62,295 nucleotides of DNA from Paenibacillus massiliensis subsp. panacisoli DSM 21345 (GCF_000426545.1 NZ_AUFO01000034.1:1-62295), one strand, 5' to 3'; shown: positions 25,653-35,539, counted from the stretch's first letter. Numbers and translations: made by a program. Notes: generated by a model not told the origin, from the letters alone.

Positions 25653-27332
25653 CTACATCCGTTCTGGCGCGCTCACACCTACCAGCTTCAGTACGTTCGC
25701 AATGACAACACGTACTGCAGACAGCAACGCCAGACGAGCCTGGGTCTGCTCTACATTGTCAGTGATGACACGCTCAGCCTTGTAGTAGCTGTGGAACATG
25801 GATGCCAGGTCATATACATAGCGGATGACACGATGCGGTGCGTAGTTGGCTGCTGCTACGGATATTTCCTCAGGCAGCTCACCCAGCTTGCGAATCAGAT
25901 CATACTCGCGCTCGGTATTCAGCTCGGTCAGCGCGATCTCGGAGAGTGGGCGCAATGTAATACCCTGCTCCTCTGCTTGACGCTGCACACTGCATACACG
26001 AGCATGTGCATATTGTACATAGAATACTGGATTCTCGTTGGACGTGGAGATCGCGAGGTCCATATCGAAATCCAGATGCGAGTCCATGCTGCGCATGGTG
26101 AAGAAATAACGGATGGCATCCACGCCCACTTCATCCATCAGATCCTCCATCGTTACCGCTTTGCCCGTACGCTTGGACATCTTCACCTTCTCGCCGTTCT
26201 GGAAGAGACTGACCATCTGCGCAATGAGGACCTTAAGCTTGTCTGGATCATTACCCAGCGCCTCCATAGCTGCCTTCATCCGTGGAATGTAACCATGATG
26301 GTCTGCTCCCCAGATGTTGATGATCGTATCGTAGCCGCGGGCATACTTATCCCGATGATAAGCAATGTCTGGTGTCAGATAGGTGTAAGTCCCATCATTC
26401 TTGATCAATACACGGTTCTTGTCATCACCGTATTTGGTGGTGTTCAACCAGGTTGCGCCTTCCTCCTCGTAGATCTCGTTGCGATCGCGAAGTTCATTCA
26501 GCACCTTCAATACTTCACCATTCTCATACAGTGAGGTCTCGCTGAACCAGGAATCGAATGGCACACGGAAGCGCTCCAGATCACGCTTGATCTTGCCAAG
26601 CTCCTTCTCAAGGCCATAATCGCGGAAGAAGCCTGCACGGTCACCAGGGCTCATCGACAGCAGCGAATCCCCCTTCTCAGCCACCAGCTCCTTGGCGAAA
26701 CCAATAATATCCTCACCGTGGTATCCGTCCTCAGGCATCTCGGCATCCTGCCCCAGCTCCTGAAGATAACGCGCCTCGATCGAACGGCTCATGTTATAGA
26801 TCTGATTACCGGCATCGTTGATATAGTACTCACGGGTTACCTTGTAGCCTGCAAAATCCAGCACATTACAGAGTGCATCCCCTACAGCCGCACCACGCGC
26901 GTGACCGAGGTGAAGGCTTCCCGTCGGATTCGCGCTGACGAATTCCATCTGTACCTTTTTGCCAGCCCCATCCTCTACCCGTCCATATTGCGCCTGCTGT
27001 TCCAAGACACGCTGAATTACCGGATACAAATAGCTCTTGTCCAGTCGAAAATTAATGAAGCCCGGCCCTGCAATCTCCGCTGTCTCAATGGATGCAGACT
27101 TCCGATCCAAATGCTCGATGATCTGCTCGGCAATCTGACGCGGATTGCGCTTGGCAATACGAGTCAACTGCATAGCCACATTCGTAGCGAGGTCGCCGTG
27201 CGCTTTGTCCTTCGGGACCTCCAGTGTAATCGCCGGAATCTCTTCCTGGCTCACAATACCAGCTGCCAGTACCGCAGCTTCGATGGCTTCCACCACCTGC
27301 TGGTGAATTCGTTCAAGGGGATTGCTCGTCAT
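25653..27332 (-). CDS. argS: Arginine--tRNA ligase
   Basis: Class I aminoacyl-tRNA synthetase charging tRNA-Arg; 559 residues. N-terminal Add1 domain (about 1-90), the HIGH-type motif as HLGH in NPTGSLHLGHARG (about 141-144), the KMSKR loop, and an all-helical anticodon-binding DALR domain at the end. AGGAGG precedes the ATG, which shares its first base with the ywiB stop (TAATG), so the two are cotranslated. argS-ywiB order is conserved in Bacillales. Confidence 0.97.
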   Translation of the reverse strand: MTSNPLERIHQQVVEAIEAAVLAAGIVSQEEIPAITLEVPKDKAHGDLATNVAMQLTRIAKRNPRQIAEQIIEHLDRKSASIETAEIAGPGFINFRLDKSYLYPVIQRVLEQQAQYGRVEDGAGKKVQMEFVSANPTGSLHLGHARGAAVGDALCNVLDFAGYKVTREYYINDAGNQIYNMSRSIEARYLQELGQDAEMPEDGYHGEDIIGFAKELVAEKGDSLLSMSPGDRAGFFRDYGLEKELGKIKRDLERFRVPFDSWFSETSLYENGEVLKVLNELRDRNEIYEEEGATWLNTTKYGDDKNRVLIKNDGTYTYLTPDIAYHRDKYARGYDTIINIWGADHHGYIPRMKAAMEALGNDPDKLKVLIAQMVSLFQNGEKVKMSKRTGKAVTMEDLMDEVGVDAIRYFFTMRSMDSHLDFDMDLAISTSNENPVFYVQYAHARVCSVQRQAEEQGITLRPLSEIALTELNTEREYDLIRKLGELPEEISVAAANYAPHRVIRYVYDLASMFHSYYKAERVITDNVEQTQARLALLSAVRVVIANVLKLVGVSAPERM

Positions 27333-27754
27333 TATTCCTGTTCCTCCTGTATATGCAAACTGATAGCGAACGCTCCGGACAAATCCTCATACACATATAA
27401 ATCATAGTCCCATTCCACATGCGCAGTCAGACCTTCACGCTGAATGGTTAACCTGCTAGTATCCGTGGACATGGAAAAATTAGTGTAAGGAGAACGATAA
27501 AAACCGGGCAGTCGTTTTCCTTCTTCGAAGGACTGCTCGGATTGCACCTCACCGTGTCGAATCAGCTTCAGTTCAGCTTGTCCTATTTTAATCGTGACAT
27601 TGGTTGTTCCGCCCAGCGGACTTTCCTGCGGTTCCTCATACCTTATGTACAGCGTGCTGCCGCGAAGGATGGCCTCAGCTGGAATGTCCTGCACCACATC
27701 TTCACCTTGGTGGCGGCTGTGCAGACGGACTCTTACCTGTGTGAATTGCGGCAT
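27332..27754 (-). CDS. ywiB: YwiB family protein (DUF1934)
   Basis: A 140-residue beta-barrel protein of DUF1934, lipocalin-like fold, unknown function, regularly placed before argS. Recognisable segments are TQVRVRLHSRHQGED at the start, IRYEEPQESPLGGTTNVTIKI in the middle and VEWDYDLYVYEDLSG near the end. The ATG at 27752-27754 has GGGAG eight bases before; an upstream ATG at 27772 is less well placed. Confidence 0.88.
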   Translation of the reverse strand: MPQFTQVRVRLHSRHQGEDVVQDIPAEAILRGSTLYIRYEEPQESPLGGTTNVTIKIGQAELKLIRHGEVQSEQSFEEGKRLPGFYRSPYTNFSMSTDTSRLTIQREGLTAHVEWDYDLYVYEDLSGAFAISLHIQEEQE

Positions 27755-27850
27755 GGCTTTGACTCCCTGCATATCTGTCCTATTGTACTACTATATCCAG
27801 TTCACCCAAGCAATTCAATTGGGATTTAGCAGCACATTCCTATGTTATCA

Positions 27851-27897
27851 CAAAAGACCGGAAAATTTCATACTGCAAGAGCAGAAATCTCCGGTCC
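27851..27897 (-). terminator. Terminator after chemoreceptor gene
   Basis: ACCGGAGATTTC pairs with GAAATTTTCCGGT around an AT-rich loop, then TTTT on the minus strand. Confidence 0.8.
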
Positions 27898-27913
27898 TTA
27901 TTCTTCATTTCGA

Positions 27914-29608
27914 TTATACTTTGAATCGCTCGATTAATTGCTGTAGCTTGCCCGACAATTCGGACAGCAGCGCTGCGGAGGCATCTACCTCCTGCATCGC
28001 CGCAAGCTGCTGCTGAGATGCAGCGGACATGCTCTGTGCTCCGTCCACTGTCGTATCCGCTACTTCAACCAGTTCGTTCATAGACTGCACGAGATGGTCC
28101 GAGCGCAGCAATAGATGGTCCGCCGCCCCCGCTACCTCTGCAATAGCTGTCTCTGTCTGACGCGCAGACTGCTCGATGGCGACAAAAGCCTCTCCGGCGC
28201 TGCGCACCAGCTCCGTCCCGTGGGCAACCTCCCCGGAAGTCGTCTGCATCATCTCAGAGGCCAGCTGCATCTGTTGCACGACAACCGATACAATATCCGC
28301 AATCTGCTTCACAGAAGCCGTGGAGCGCTCTGACAGCTGACGGACAGACTGTGCAATGACACCAAAGCTCCTCCCATGCTCTCCGGCATGCTGGGCTTCA
28401 ATGGTTGCATTGAGCGCCAGCAAATGGGTCTCGCCTGCAATACCGGTGATAACGCCCAAAATACTGTTAATCTGTGTAGAGAAGCCTGTTAAGCTCTGAA
28501 TAATCGAAGATAGCTCACTGATTCGACGATCCATGGCATTCATCTGCTGATTGCTGAGCGCCACGGACTGTCCTCCCGCTAGAGCAAAAGAGGACGATTC
28601 TCGAGCAATACGTGCGGCCTCATGAGCATGCTCAGTCATGCGGGATAAGTGGGTAGCCATGTCTTGTATCGTTGCAGATCCGGACTCAAGGCTCTGTAGC
28701 TGTCTCTCTGCGCCATCAGACATCTCTTGAATAATCATGACAGCTTGCTCACTGGCTTTGCTGGTCTCCTCAGAGCTGGCTGACAGCTCCTGTGCCGATG
28801 AGCCCACCTGCAAGGAGGCATCGTTCACCTTCGTTATCATGTCCCGTAGCTGCGCCACCATCGTCTCCACGCTACGTGCGAGCCTTCCCACCTCATCCTT
28901 GCTCGTCCATGGGAGCGGCTTGATCGTCAGATCTCCCGCCGTCACCCGATCCACCTCCGCTGTTAGCAGCGTAATCGGCCTCATCATCCAATGGACTAGA
29001 AGATAGATCAACAGAGCTGTCACCAGTAGCACCCCAGCTCCAATCATTAGCGGCGTAGACAGGGTATCCCAGGTACGCTCGTTCAGGATGGAGGCATCGA
29101 AGTTGATCACCATCACAGCAATAATGTCCTGATTGGAGTCATTATTTTTATAAATAGGCCCATATCCAGACATCAGCTCAACACCATCATAGGTAAATAC
29201 ATCGGAGTACATGGAATGCTTCTGTTCCTTAATCATCTGCTGCGCCACTGGATCAAAATAGAAGGTATCTCCTGACTGATACCCACGTGCCTTCACATTC
29301 TGATCGGCGGCTAGAATCTTACCGTCTAGCGAGAGCAGAAAGACCTCCTTGAAGAGAGACTTATGCTCTACGGTCCAATTCAATCGCTGCTCCATACTTG
29401 CCAGACCTGCGTTATTACCTTGCAGCAGCTGCTCGACATCGCTGGGATTGACCAGCCCTGTCGTAATATTGGCACAGCCGACCAATTCAACGCCAGCCGA
29501 CGTCTTCACCTGCTCATAAGCAGTTTGGTAACTGAATATCCCCAGCATCATGCCCATGACCAACAGCAGAGCAATCAGGCTATACGTAATTTTAGATGCT
29601 AAGCCCAT
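27914..29608 (-). CDS. Methyl-accepting chemotaxis protein
   Basis: A 564-residue receptor: membrane segment 8-27, extracellular Cache-like sensor (about 30-185), second membrane segment (about 190-210), HAMP, and a C-terminal MA signalling coiled coil. The tip that binds CheA/CheW is unusual: HLLALNATIEAQHAGEHGRS instead of the common NLLALNAAIEAARAGE, while the second receptor in this window has the usual form. Monocistronic, with its own terminator. A palindrome resembling a CRP/FNR site lies upstream of its -10. Confidence 0.92.
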   Translation of the reverse strand: MGLASKITYSLIALLLVMGMMLGIFSYQTAYEQVKTSAGVELVGCANITTGLVNPSDVEQLLQGNNAGLASMEQRLNWTVEHKSLFKEVFLLSLDGKILAADQNVKARGYQSGDTFYFDPVAQQMIKEQKHSMYSDVFTYDGVELMSGYGPIYKNNDSNQDIIAVMVINFDASILNERTWDTLSTPLMIGAGVLLVTALLIYLLVHWMMRPITLLTAEVDRVTAGDLTIKPLPWTSKDEVGRLARSVETMVAQLRDMITKVNDASLQVGSSAQELSASSEETSKASEQAVMIIQEMSDGAERQLQSLESGSATIQDMATHLSRMTEHAHEAARIARESSSFALAGGQSVALSNQQMNAMDRRISELSSIIQSLTGFSTQINSILGVITGIAGETHLLALNATIEAQHAGEHGRSFGVIAQSVRQLSERSTASVKQIADIVSVVVQQMQLASEMMQTTSGEVAHGTELVRSAGEAFVAIEQSARQTETAIAEVAGAADHLLLRSDHLVQSMNELVEVADTTVDGAQSMSAASQQQLAAMQEVDASAALLSELSGKLQQLIERFKV

Positions 29609-29672
29609 AACTCACTTCCCATTCCCATATGAAATTGTACGCGAAAGCCGTTAAGGCCCTCGGGCTGTACTC

Positions 29673-29716
29673 ATTATAGGGAGGGAGCGATGTTTTCACA
29701 TGTGATCTAGATCATA
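29673..29716 (-). promoter_or_regulatory. Chemoreceptor promoter with CRP/FNR-like site
   Basis: -10 TATAAT on the minus strand (29673-29678), with no good -35. TGTGATCTAGATCATA (29701-29716) contains a perfect 12-base palindrome and resembles TGTGA-N6-TCACA boxes. Its centre is about 42.5 bases upstream of the predicted start, the place of a class II activator site. Confidence 0.5.
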
Positions 29717-29828
29717 TGAAATGGCAAATATAATGCTATTTTCGGAGTAGACGATGAATTTAGCGAAGATTTTACAATTCCTCCGCTCCACACCTTGCAG
29801 CAACCTCAAACAAACCTCACATGGAATA

Positions 29829-31031
29829 TCAAAGGGATGGTAACCTCAGCAGCTGGCTCCAATGCTTACCGCTATCCTGTGTAGCATACACTGCTGGTGT
29901 CGAAGAGCCGGTCACTGCCATATACCCTGTCTTGCTGTCTGTAAATGATATTCTCGCACCATAACCTTCTACTACAGGAGTGTTGTTGGTCCAATGGACA
30001 CCGGCATCAGTTGTGTAGCCTACGGCCACCTTGCCGCCTGCCGGAGAGCCACCAGCCAGAAATGCAGTCTGACTCCCGATCAGCTCCATATTACCTGGAT
30101 GTCCCCCAGGGTTAGCAGGACCTTCGTGCACCCTGGATACCTGTCCACCTGGTGCCGGGCCTCCGCCTGCTGTTGCCTGATTCAGCACCTGTCGCCATTG
30201 CTTGCCCCCATCCTTGCTGCCGTACAGCGCGTAAGACACCTGTGACATACCAGAGTCGCCATACAGCAAGGCATAGACCTGATTATCCTTTACATACAGA
30301 TCACCTTGAACGGGGTCCTTGAAGGGAACCTCCAATGCGAGACTCCAGCTAGTACCGCCATTCACTGTCTTCATTACCGCATATCCTTTTCCCGGACGAA
30401 CGACGGTTACCCATCCATCCTGTGCACTAGCAAAGGTCGCTCCACGCGTGTTGGCTGGCACCTTGACCTTGTTCCAGCTATCACCACCGTCCTTGGTAAC
30501 ATACGCACCTGACGATGTATAGCCGAACCCCGTGCTCTTGTTCAGCAGCTGAATGCGGATGAACGGAGCTGGCGTATTCAGGCGCTTCCAATGCGATCCA
30601 CCATCTTCTGTTCTTAGTAAGTACATCGTCGGCTGCTCGCCTACAGTGGCCAAAGCCCAGCCTTGCACATTATTGGGGAAGTCGATCTGCGCGAAATTCC
30701 ACTGTCCTGTGTAAATTGCCTGCCAATGACAGCCTGCATCCGATGTCCCTATTAAAAATCCACTGCCCGCTACGCGGCCCGTCTTCGTATTCAGAAAATC
30801 AATATCCGTCAGGACCAGCTGCTCTCTGGGATGGCCTGTGCCCTCCTGCTTCAGCTTGCTTAACAATCCCTGATCTCCACTCATGCATGCTCCGGTTGCC
30901 GCTGTAGCATTCACTGTCCCTGCTGGCATACTCGCCACCGTCAGCAGTCCCATAAGCATTATGATTCCTATTCGCCGATATAGGGTGCTCCATGACAATC
31001 TGGCTGACTGACTTGATTTCATTCGTTTCAT
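29829..31031 (-). CDS. Secreted BNR/YCF48-like beta-propeller protein
   Basis: A 400-residue exported protein: basic start and hydrophobic segment (about 22-40), cleavage likely after an AxA site (VNATAATG). The mature part has repeated Asp-box motifs (SDAGCHW, TEDGGSHW, TKDGGDSW, SKDGGKQW, TQDSGKHW), which mark blades of a BNR/sialidase-like propeller. No sialidase catalytic residues can be claimed. AGGAGG is eight bases before the ATG. It lies between a chemoreceptor and speE, an accessory position. Confidence 0.85.
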   Translation of the reverse strand: MKRMKSSQSARLSWSTLYRRIGIIMLMGLLTVASMPAGTVNATAATGACMSGDQGLLSKLKQEGTGHPREQLVLTDIDFLNTKTGRVAGSGFLIGTSDAGCHWQAIYTGQWNFAQIDFPNNVQGWALATVGEQPTMYLLRTEDGGSHWKRLNTPAPFIRIQLLNKSTGFGYTSSGAYVTKDGGDSWNKVKVPANTRGATFASAQDGWVTVVRPGKGYAVMKTVNGGTSWSLALEVPFKDPVQGDLYVKDNQVYALLYGDSGMSQVSYALYGSKDGGKQWRQVLNQATAGGGPAPGGQVSRVHEGPANPGGHPGNMELIGSQTAFLAGGSPAGGKVAVGYTTDAGVHWTNNTPVVEGYGARISFTDSKTGYMAVTGSSTPAVYATQDSGKHWSQLLRLPSL

Positions 31032-31354
31032 GATGAACACCTCCTGGATGGCTTGTCTCACACCTCACATTTTATAGGTCAAGGTATACATATACAAGTT
31101 ACGATATTTACATATCCGGCTAAAAAAATGACACCAGCATGCCCCATGTCCGCATGAAAAACCGCCTTCGCCTGCAGACCACCAGGGAAGACGGCTACTA
31201 TGGCCATACCTCGCTATATTCAGCTAACCTCATAATTCCAATCTACTACCACATTCCAGTAGAGCGTGGGCTGTCATACTGCTGGGGACTGTCCTTGGAT
31301 AAAGACTTGAATGCATCCAGTAGCTTAGCTACAAGCAGTCATAGCTGCAGCAGT
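31032..31354. other. Gene-free stretch before the propeller gene
   Basis: 323 bases between the start of the secreted propeller gene and the end of speE. A TATAAA lies about 45 bases before the ATG but lacks a good -35. No clear terminator follows speE. Confidence 0.4.
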
Positions 31355-32182
31355 CTACTTCGTCAAATCTTCTACGAACTTAGGCAATACGAATGCTGCT
31401 TTATGCAGGCGTGGACTGTAGTATTTCGTGTCCATCTCAGGAATCCGTGACTCATCCACTTCTAGCGGATCGTATTTCTTACTGCCCAACGTGAACGTCC
31501 ACAGCCCACTCGGATAGGTCGGGATATTGGCGCCATAGACGCGAACAATCGGGAAAATCTCTTTGACGTCCTTGTTTACCTTCTGGATGAGGTCCGCCTT
31601 GAACCACGGGTTATCGGTCTGAGCGACGAAGATGCCATCCTCCTTGAGCGCCTCATAGATCCCTTGATAGAAGCCCCGCTCGAACAACGGCGCGGCTGGA
31701 CCGACAGGCTCGGTAGAATCGACCATGATGACATCATATTCATTTTTGTGCTCCAAAATATGCATATATCCGTCGTTCACCAGCACCTCTACGTTCGGTT
31801 CATCCAGCTTTCCTGCAATCTCCGGCAGATATTTCTTGGCGTATTCGATCACCTTGCCATCAATCTCAACCAGCACAGCCTTCTCTACCTCGGGATGCTT
31901 GATCACCTCACGAATTACACCACCATCTCCCCCGCCAACAACCAGCACGCTCTTGGGGCTCGGGTGCGTGTGAAGCGCCGGATGAGCCACCATTTCATGA
32001 TATACAAATTCATCCCTTACCGTCGTCATAACCATCCCATCCAGCACGAGCATGTTGCCGAATTCCTCCGTCTCGATCATGGCCAGCTCCTGGAATTCCG
32101 TCTGTTCTCTTACATAGGTCTGTGTGATCTTGGCTGTAATTCCGAAGGATGGTGTCTGCTTCTCCGTGTACCACAATTCCAT
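31355..32182 (-). CDS. speE: Polyamine aminopropyltransferase (spermidine synthase)
   Basis: Transfers aminopropyl from decarboxylated SAM to putrescine. 275 residues with the signature VLVVGGGDGGVIREV (nucleotide pocket), the catalytic Asp in VDSTEPVGPA, and QTDNPWF. AAGGG lies eight bases before the ATG. In B. subtilis speE is followed by speB; no speB follows here. It is divergent from the class A PBP gene, preserving the speE-pbpG adjacency. Confidence 0.96.
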   Translation of the reverse strand: MELWYTEKQTPSFGITAKITQTYVREQTEFQELAMIETEEFGNMLVLDGMVMTTVRDEFVYHEMVAHPALHTHPSPKSVLVVGGGDGGVIREVIKHPEVEKAVLVEIDGKVIEYAKKYLPEIAGKLDEPNVEVLVNDGYMHILEHKNEYDVIMVDSTEPVGPAAPLFERGFYQGIYEALKEDGIFVAQTDNPWFKADLIQKVNKDVKEIFPIVRVYGANIPTYPSGLWTFTLGSKKYDPLEVDESRIPEMDTKYYSPRLHKAAFVLPKFVEDLTK

Positions 32183-32372
32183 CGTATATCCCTTCTTTCC
32201 GTTAACATAGTGTTGGTCTTCCTATCATCACCTTGGCTTCCATGGTGCATACATCCAGAACCATCCCACAACCCTTCTTGCATATCCGCCACTAGCCGTC
32301 TGTCCCGGGAATATGAATAGACGGATGCAGATTGCACATACTGAGTATAAAACCATGGAAGAAGGTGGAAGC

Positions 32373-34436
32373 GTGAGTCGCGCAGATGGCAGGCCCAAAT
32401 CACGCCTGCGTGCTTTTATACTGCTTCTCAAGACCATGTGGGTTACGGGCGTGTTATGCGTATTACTAACCGCAGTAGCCGCATTGTATCTATATACGAC
32501 CAGCCTGCCTCTGGCAGATACGGACCGCAACTCCAGAATGCTAGATAGCAGCGGACAAGTGATCGCCACCTTCTCAGCCGGCGGCAAAGACAGCATCCCT
32601 GTAGCACTGGAGAACATTGCACAGCCCGTCATTGATGCAACTATTGCTGTGGAGGACCGAAAGTTCTTCGAGCATTTTGGCTTTGATCTTAAGGGCCTTA
32701 CCCGTGCCGTACTCGTGAATCTGCAAGAGATGAACATGTCACAAGGGGCGAGTACCCTGACACAGCAGTTGGCCAGGAACCTCTATCTAAGTCATGAGAA
32801 GACCTGGACACGGAAGGCCAAGGAAGCCGTATATACAGCTCAGCTTGAGATGAAATACAGCAAGCAGCAGATTCTGGAGATGTATTTGAATCAGATCTAC
32901 TACGGTCATGGGGCCTATGGCATTGAAGCAGCTGCCCAGATGTACTTCGGGAAGACTGCCCGTGAGCTTAATCTGGCGGAAAGCACTCTACTAGCCGGGA
33001 TTCCCAAAGGCCCTACCTATTATTCACCCTATAATCACATGAAGAATGCAAAAAACCGGCAAAAAGTTGTGCTACAGGCCATGGTGGACACTGGCAAAAT
33101 TAGCCCCGCCGAGGCATCTGCGGCCTATGAACAGCTGCTGCCGCTGAAGGCGCCAAGCGAACGAACCACGGTGGAGGCTGCGCCATATTTTCGGGATTAC
33201 GTCCGCAATGTCGTTCTGAACGAGCTGGGAATTAGCAAAGCACTGCTGGAGCATGGGGGACTAAGCATCTATACGACGCTTGATATGGGGATGCAGGAAG
33301 CTGCAGAACAGGCCGTAGCCAAAGGATTGCAGGGCACCGAGGAGCTGCAAACAGCCCTTCTCTCGATTGATCCCCGTACAGGTCACGTCAAGGCCATGGT
33401 CGGCGGACGTAACTACAGGGTCAACCAGTATAATCACGCGTTGACTGCGACCCGGCAACCAGGCTCGTCGTTCAAGCCGATCATGTACCTGGCCGCCATT
33501 GATTCGGGGCAATTGACCAGCTCCTCCAAATTCGAGAGCAGGCCTACTTTGTTCCGATACGACGATGACCGCAAGACCTATCAGCCCCGCAATTTCGGGG
33601 ATAAATACTGGGGAGATATCGATATGCGGCGAGCCATTGCGGCCTCCGACAATATTTACGCGGTCAACACAATCATGCAGCTCGGAGCGGAATCCGTCAT
33701 CGAGATGGCACATAAGCTGGGTGTCACCACTGAGCTGGAGGCAGTCCCTTCTCTGGCTCTGGGTGCTTCCCCCGTCAGTCCGTTCGAGATGGCATCGGCC
33801 TTCGCCGTCATGGCTGGCGGAGGCCAGAAGCGTCCTACTATCGCAGTGCTCCGAATCACGGATGCAGCCGGGCGCATCCTTTATGAAGCCCCCCAACCTG
33901 TTGGAGTCCAGGTCGTGAAGCCGGCCGCCGCCTATGTGTTGACACGTTTGATGGAGGGAGTCTTCGAGGAAGGCGGAACAGGCAACCGTGTTGCGAAGAC
34001 GATGAAACGCCCTGTAGCTGGGAAAAGCGGCACGACGCATACCGATGCCTGGATGGTCGGGTATACACCAGAGCTCGCTACAGCCGTCTGGGTCGGCTAC
34101 GATAAGAATCGTGCAATCAGTACGACGGATGGCAGAAGGGCGGCTCCGATCTTCGCGGAGTATACTGAGCAAGCTCTGGAGAATGTGCCACCCAAGATTT
34201 TTCCGATTCCGGATGGAGTCGTGAGCGTCTATGTTGATCCTGACTCAGGCAAGCTGGCTTCAGCCCAGTGCCCGAACAAGCAATTGGAGGTATTCGTCAG
34301 TGGCACCGAGCCTAAGGAGACATGTGACGGACATGGTGGAGAGCCACTTGTGCCAGAGCCAGCTGGAACCACAGAGATTAGACACGAAGAGAAGCGCTCC
34401 TGGTGGTCTGACTTCAAGCGCTGGTGGATGGATTAA
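32373..34436 (+). CDS. pbpG: Class A penicillin-binding protein (PBP2D-like)
   Basis: Bifunctional peptidoglycan synthase, 687 residues: one N-terminal membrane anchor (about 18-45), glycosyltransferase GT51 domain with the catalytic Glu in VEDRKFFEHFGFD and the GASTLTQQLARN motif, then the transpeptidase with SSFK, SDN and KSGTT. Start chosen at GTG with AAGGTGG just upstream; the frame runs 20 codons further without a signal. Its place between speE and ywhD matches B. subtilis pbpG, which is made in the forespore. A strong terminator follows. Confidence 0.92.
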   Translation: MSRADGRPKSRLRAFILLLKTMWVTGVLCVLLTAVAALYLYTTSLPLADTDRNSRMLDSSGQVIATFSAGGKDSIPVALENIAQPVIDATIAVEDRKFFEHFGFDLKGLTRAVLVNLQEMNMSQGASTLTQQLARNLYLSHEKTWTRKAKEAVYTAQLEMKYSKQQILEMYLNQIYYGHGAYGIEAAAQMYFGKTARELNLAESTLLAGIPKGPTYYSPYNHMKNAKNRQKVVLQAMVDTGKISPAEASAAYEQLLPLKAPSERTTVEAAPYFRDYVRNVVLNELGISKALLEHGGLSIYTTLDMGMQEAAEQAVAKGLQGTEELQTALLSIDPRTGHVKAMVGGRNYRVNQYNHALTATRQPGSSFKPIMYLAAIDSGQLTSSSKFESRPTLFRYDDDRKTYQPRNFGDKYWGDIDMRRAIAASDNIYAVNTIMQLGAESVIEMAHKLGVTTELEAVPSLALGASPVSPFEMASAFAVMAGGGQKRPTIAVLRITDAAGRILYEAPQPVGVQVVKPAAAYVLTRLMEGVFEEGGTGNRVAKTMKRPVAGKSGTTHTDAWMVGYTPELATAVWVGYDKNRAISTTDGRRAAPIFAEYTEQALENVPPKIFPIPDGVVSVYVDPDSGKLASAQCPNKQLEVFVSGTEPKETCDGHGGEPLVPEPAGTTEIRHEEKRSWWSDFKRWWMD

Positions 34437-34450
34437 GTCGATGAGGTAAA

Positions 34451-34491
34451 AGAGAGCTTCACCCTGGCTGTGGTCAGGGTGAAGCTCTTGT
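34451..34491 (+). terminator. Terminator after pbpG
   Basis: Fourteen-pair perfect stem AGAGCTTCACCCTG / CAGGGTGAAGCTCT with an eight-base loop, followed by a short T-rich tail. Confidence 0.85.
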
Positions 34492-34516
34492 TATGTCGTA
34501 ATCCTTCGTTAGCTAT

Positions 34517-34591
34517 ATATTCAATGACTTTACATTCAATGACTATACATTCAATGGCCACACATTCGATGACTATACATTGGTAACCATA
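34517..34591. repeat. Tandem 15-bp repeats
   Basis: Five head-to-tail units based on ACATTCAATGACTAT. Units 2 (34532-34546) and 4 differ at one base, units 1 and 3 at a few, and unit 5 is degenerate. They fill much of the gap between pbpG and the glycosylase gene; related ACAT words continue to about 34640. Confidence 0.85.
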
Positions 34592-34717
34592 CTTGGTTAA
34601 CAACCATACATAAGATTGCTATACATCCGATTGCCTATACAATAGAAGAAAGGGATCAGAAGTATTAGACGCTTCAGGTCACCCTGAACGAGAAAGGTCG
34701 AGAAAGGAGTCGTCCAC

Positions 34718-35413
34718 TTGCTGAATAATAGCTCTGCCGATGCTGAGAGAATCACTATATCCGACATTTACGCCCTTACCGCCCTAGAAGCTGCTCCACT
34801 ACTCTTGGGCCATACGCTGGTTAGAGCTACCGAGGATGGGGTCATCCGCTGCCGCATTGTGGAGACGGAGAGCTATGGAGGGGCTGAGGATCAGGGGAGC
34901 CATGCTTACCAGAATCGGCGCACGGCTCGCACGGAGCTTATGTTCCAGGCGGGTGGGCCTGCATATATCTATCTCATCTATGGAATGTACCACTGTCTCA
35001 ATGTAGTCACTGGCGCCATAGACGACCCTCAGGCCGTACTAATCCGTGCCGTCGAACCGCTGACACCAAAGGATGAGCTGTTAATGAGGCGCTATCGAGG
35101 AACTGAGCTCAGGAAGCCCGCTGATATGAGCAATGGTCCAGGCAAGCTATGTCGTGCATTGCGTATTGATAAGAGCCTTAACGGCTGCTCGCTTCGCAGT
35201 ACAGAGGGGCCTCTCTGGCTGGAGACGGCCACGATAGACCCGAATATGCAAATTATGAGCGGCCCCCGCATCAATATCGACTACGCAGGCGCCTACGCCG
35301 AGAAGCCTTGGCGCTTCATCATCCGGGATCATGCGTTTAATTCGGTGCCCAAGGCGCCACTATCCTTTTATAAAAAATATGGTGACTTGGACCAGCTCAC
35401 CGGACAACATTGA
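34718..35413 (+). CDS. DNA-3-methyladenine glycosylase (AAG/MPG family)
   Basis: Base-excision repair enzyme removing alkylated purines; 231 residues. The family features are visible: RIVETESYGG with the catalytic Glu, the nucleotide-flipping segment GGPAYIYLIYGMYHCLNVVT, VLIRAVEPL, and NGPGKLCRAL. The start is TTG with AAAGGAG eight bases before. Upstream are tandem repeats; downstream a separate MBL hydrolase. Confidence 0.93.
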   Translation: MLNNSSADAERITISDIYALTALEAAPLLLGHTLVRATEDGVIRCRIVETESYGGAEDQGSHAYQNRRTARTELMFQAGGPAYIYLIYGMYHCLNVVTGAIDDPQAVLIRAVEPLTPKDELLMRRYRGTELRKPADMSNGPGKLCRALRIDKSLNGCSLRSTEGPLWLETATIDPNMQIMSGPRINIDYAGAYAEKPWRFIIRDHAFNSVPKAPLSFYKKYGDLDQLTGQH

Positions 35414-35539
35414 GGCTATTTTATCTATGACCTTTTCCCTGACGGTAGGATACTTTACTCTTTCCTTAGAAACCCTACAAACCTTACAAACCGTATCTAT
35501 TTTGGGTAAAGATCATAAGATCATGGAGGTGTGTAAAAA

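Noticed and set aside
33261..34172. 303-codon minus-strand frame opposite pbpG
   Set aside because: Lies inside the penicillin-binding protein gene with intact active-site motifs on the other strand.
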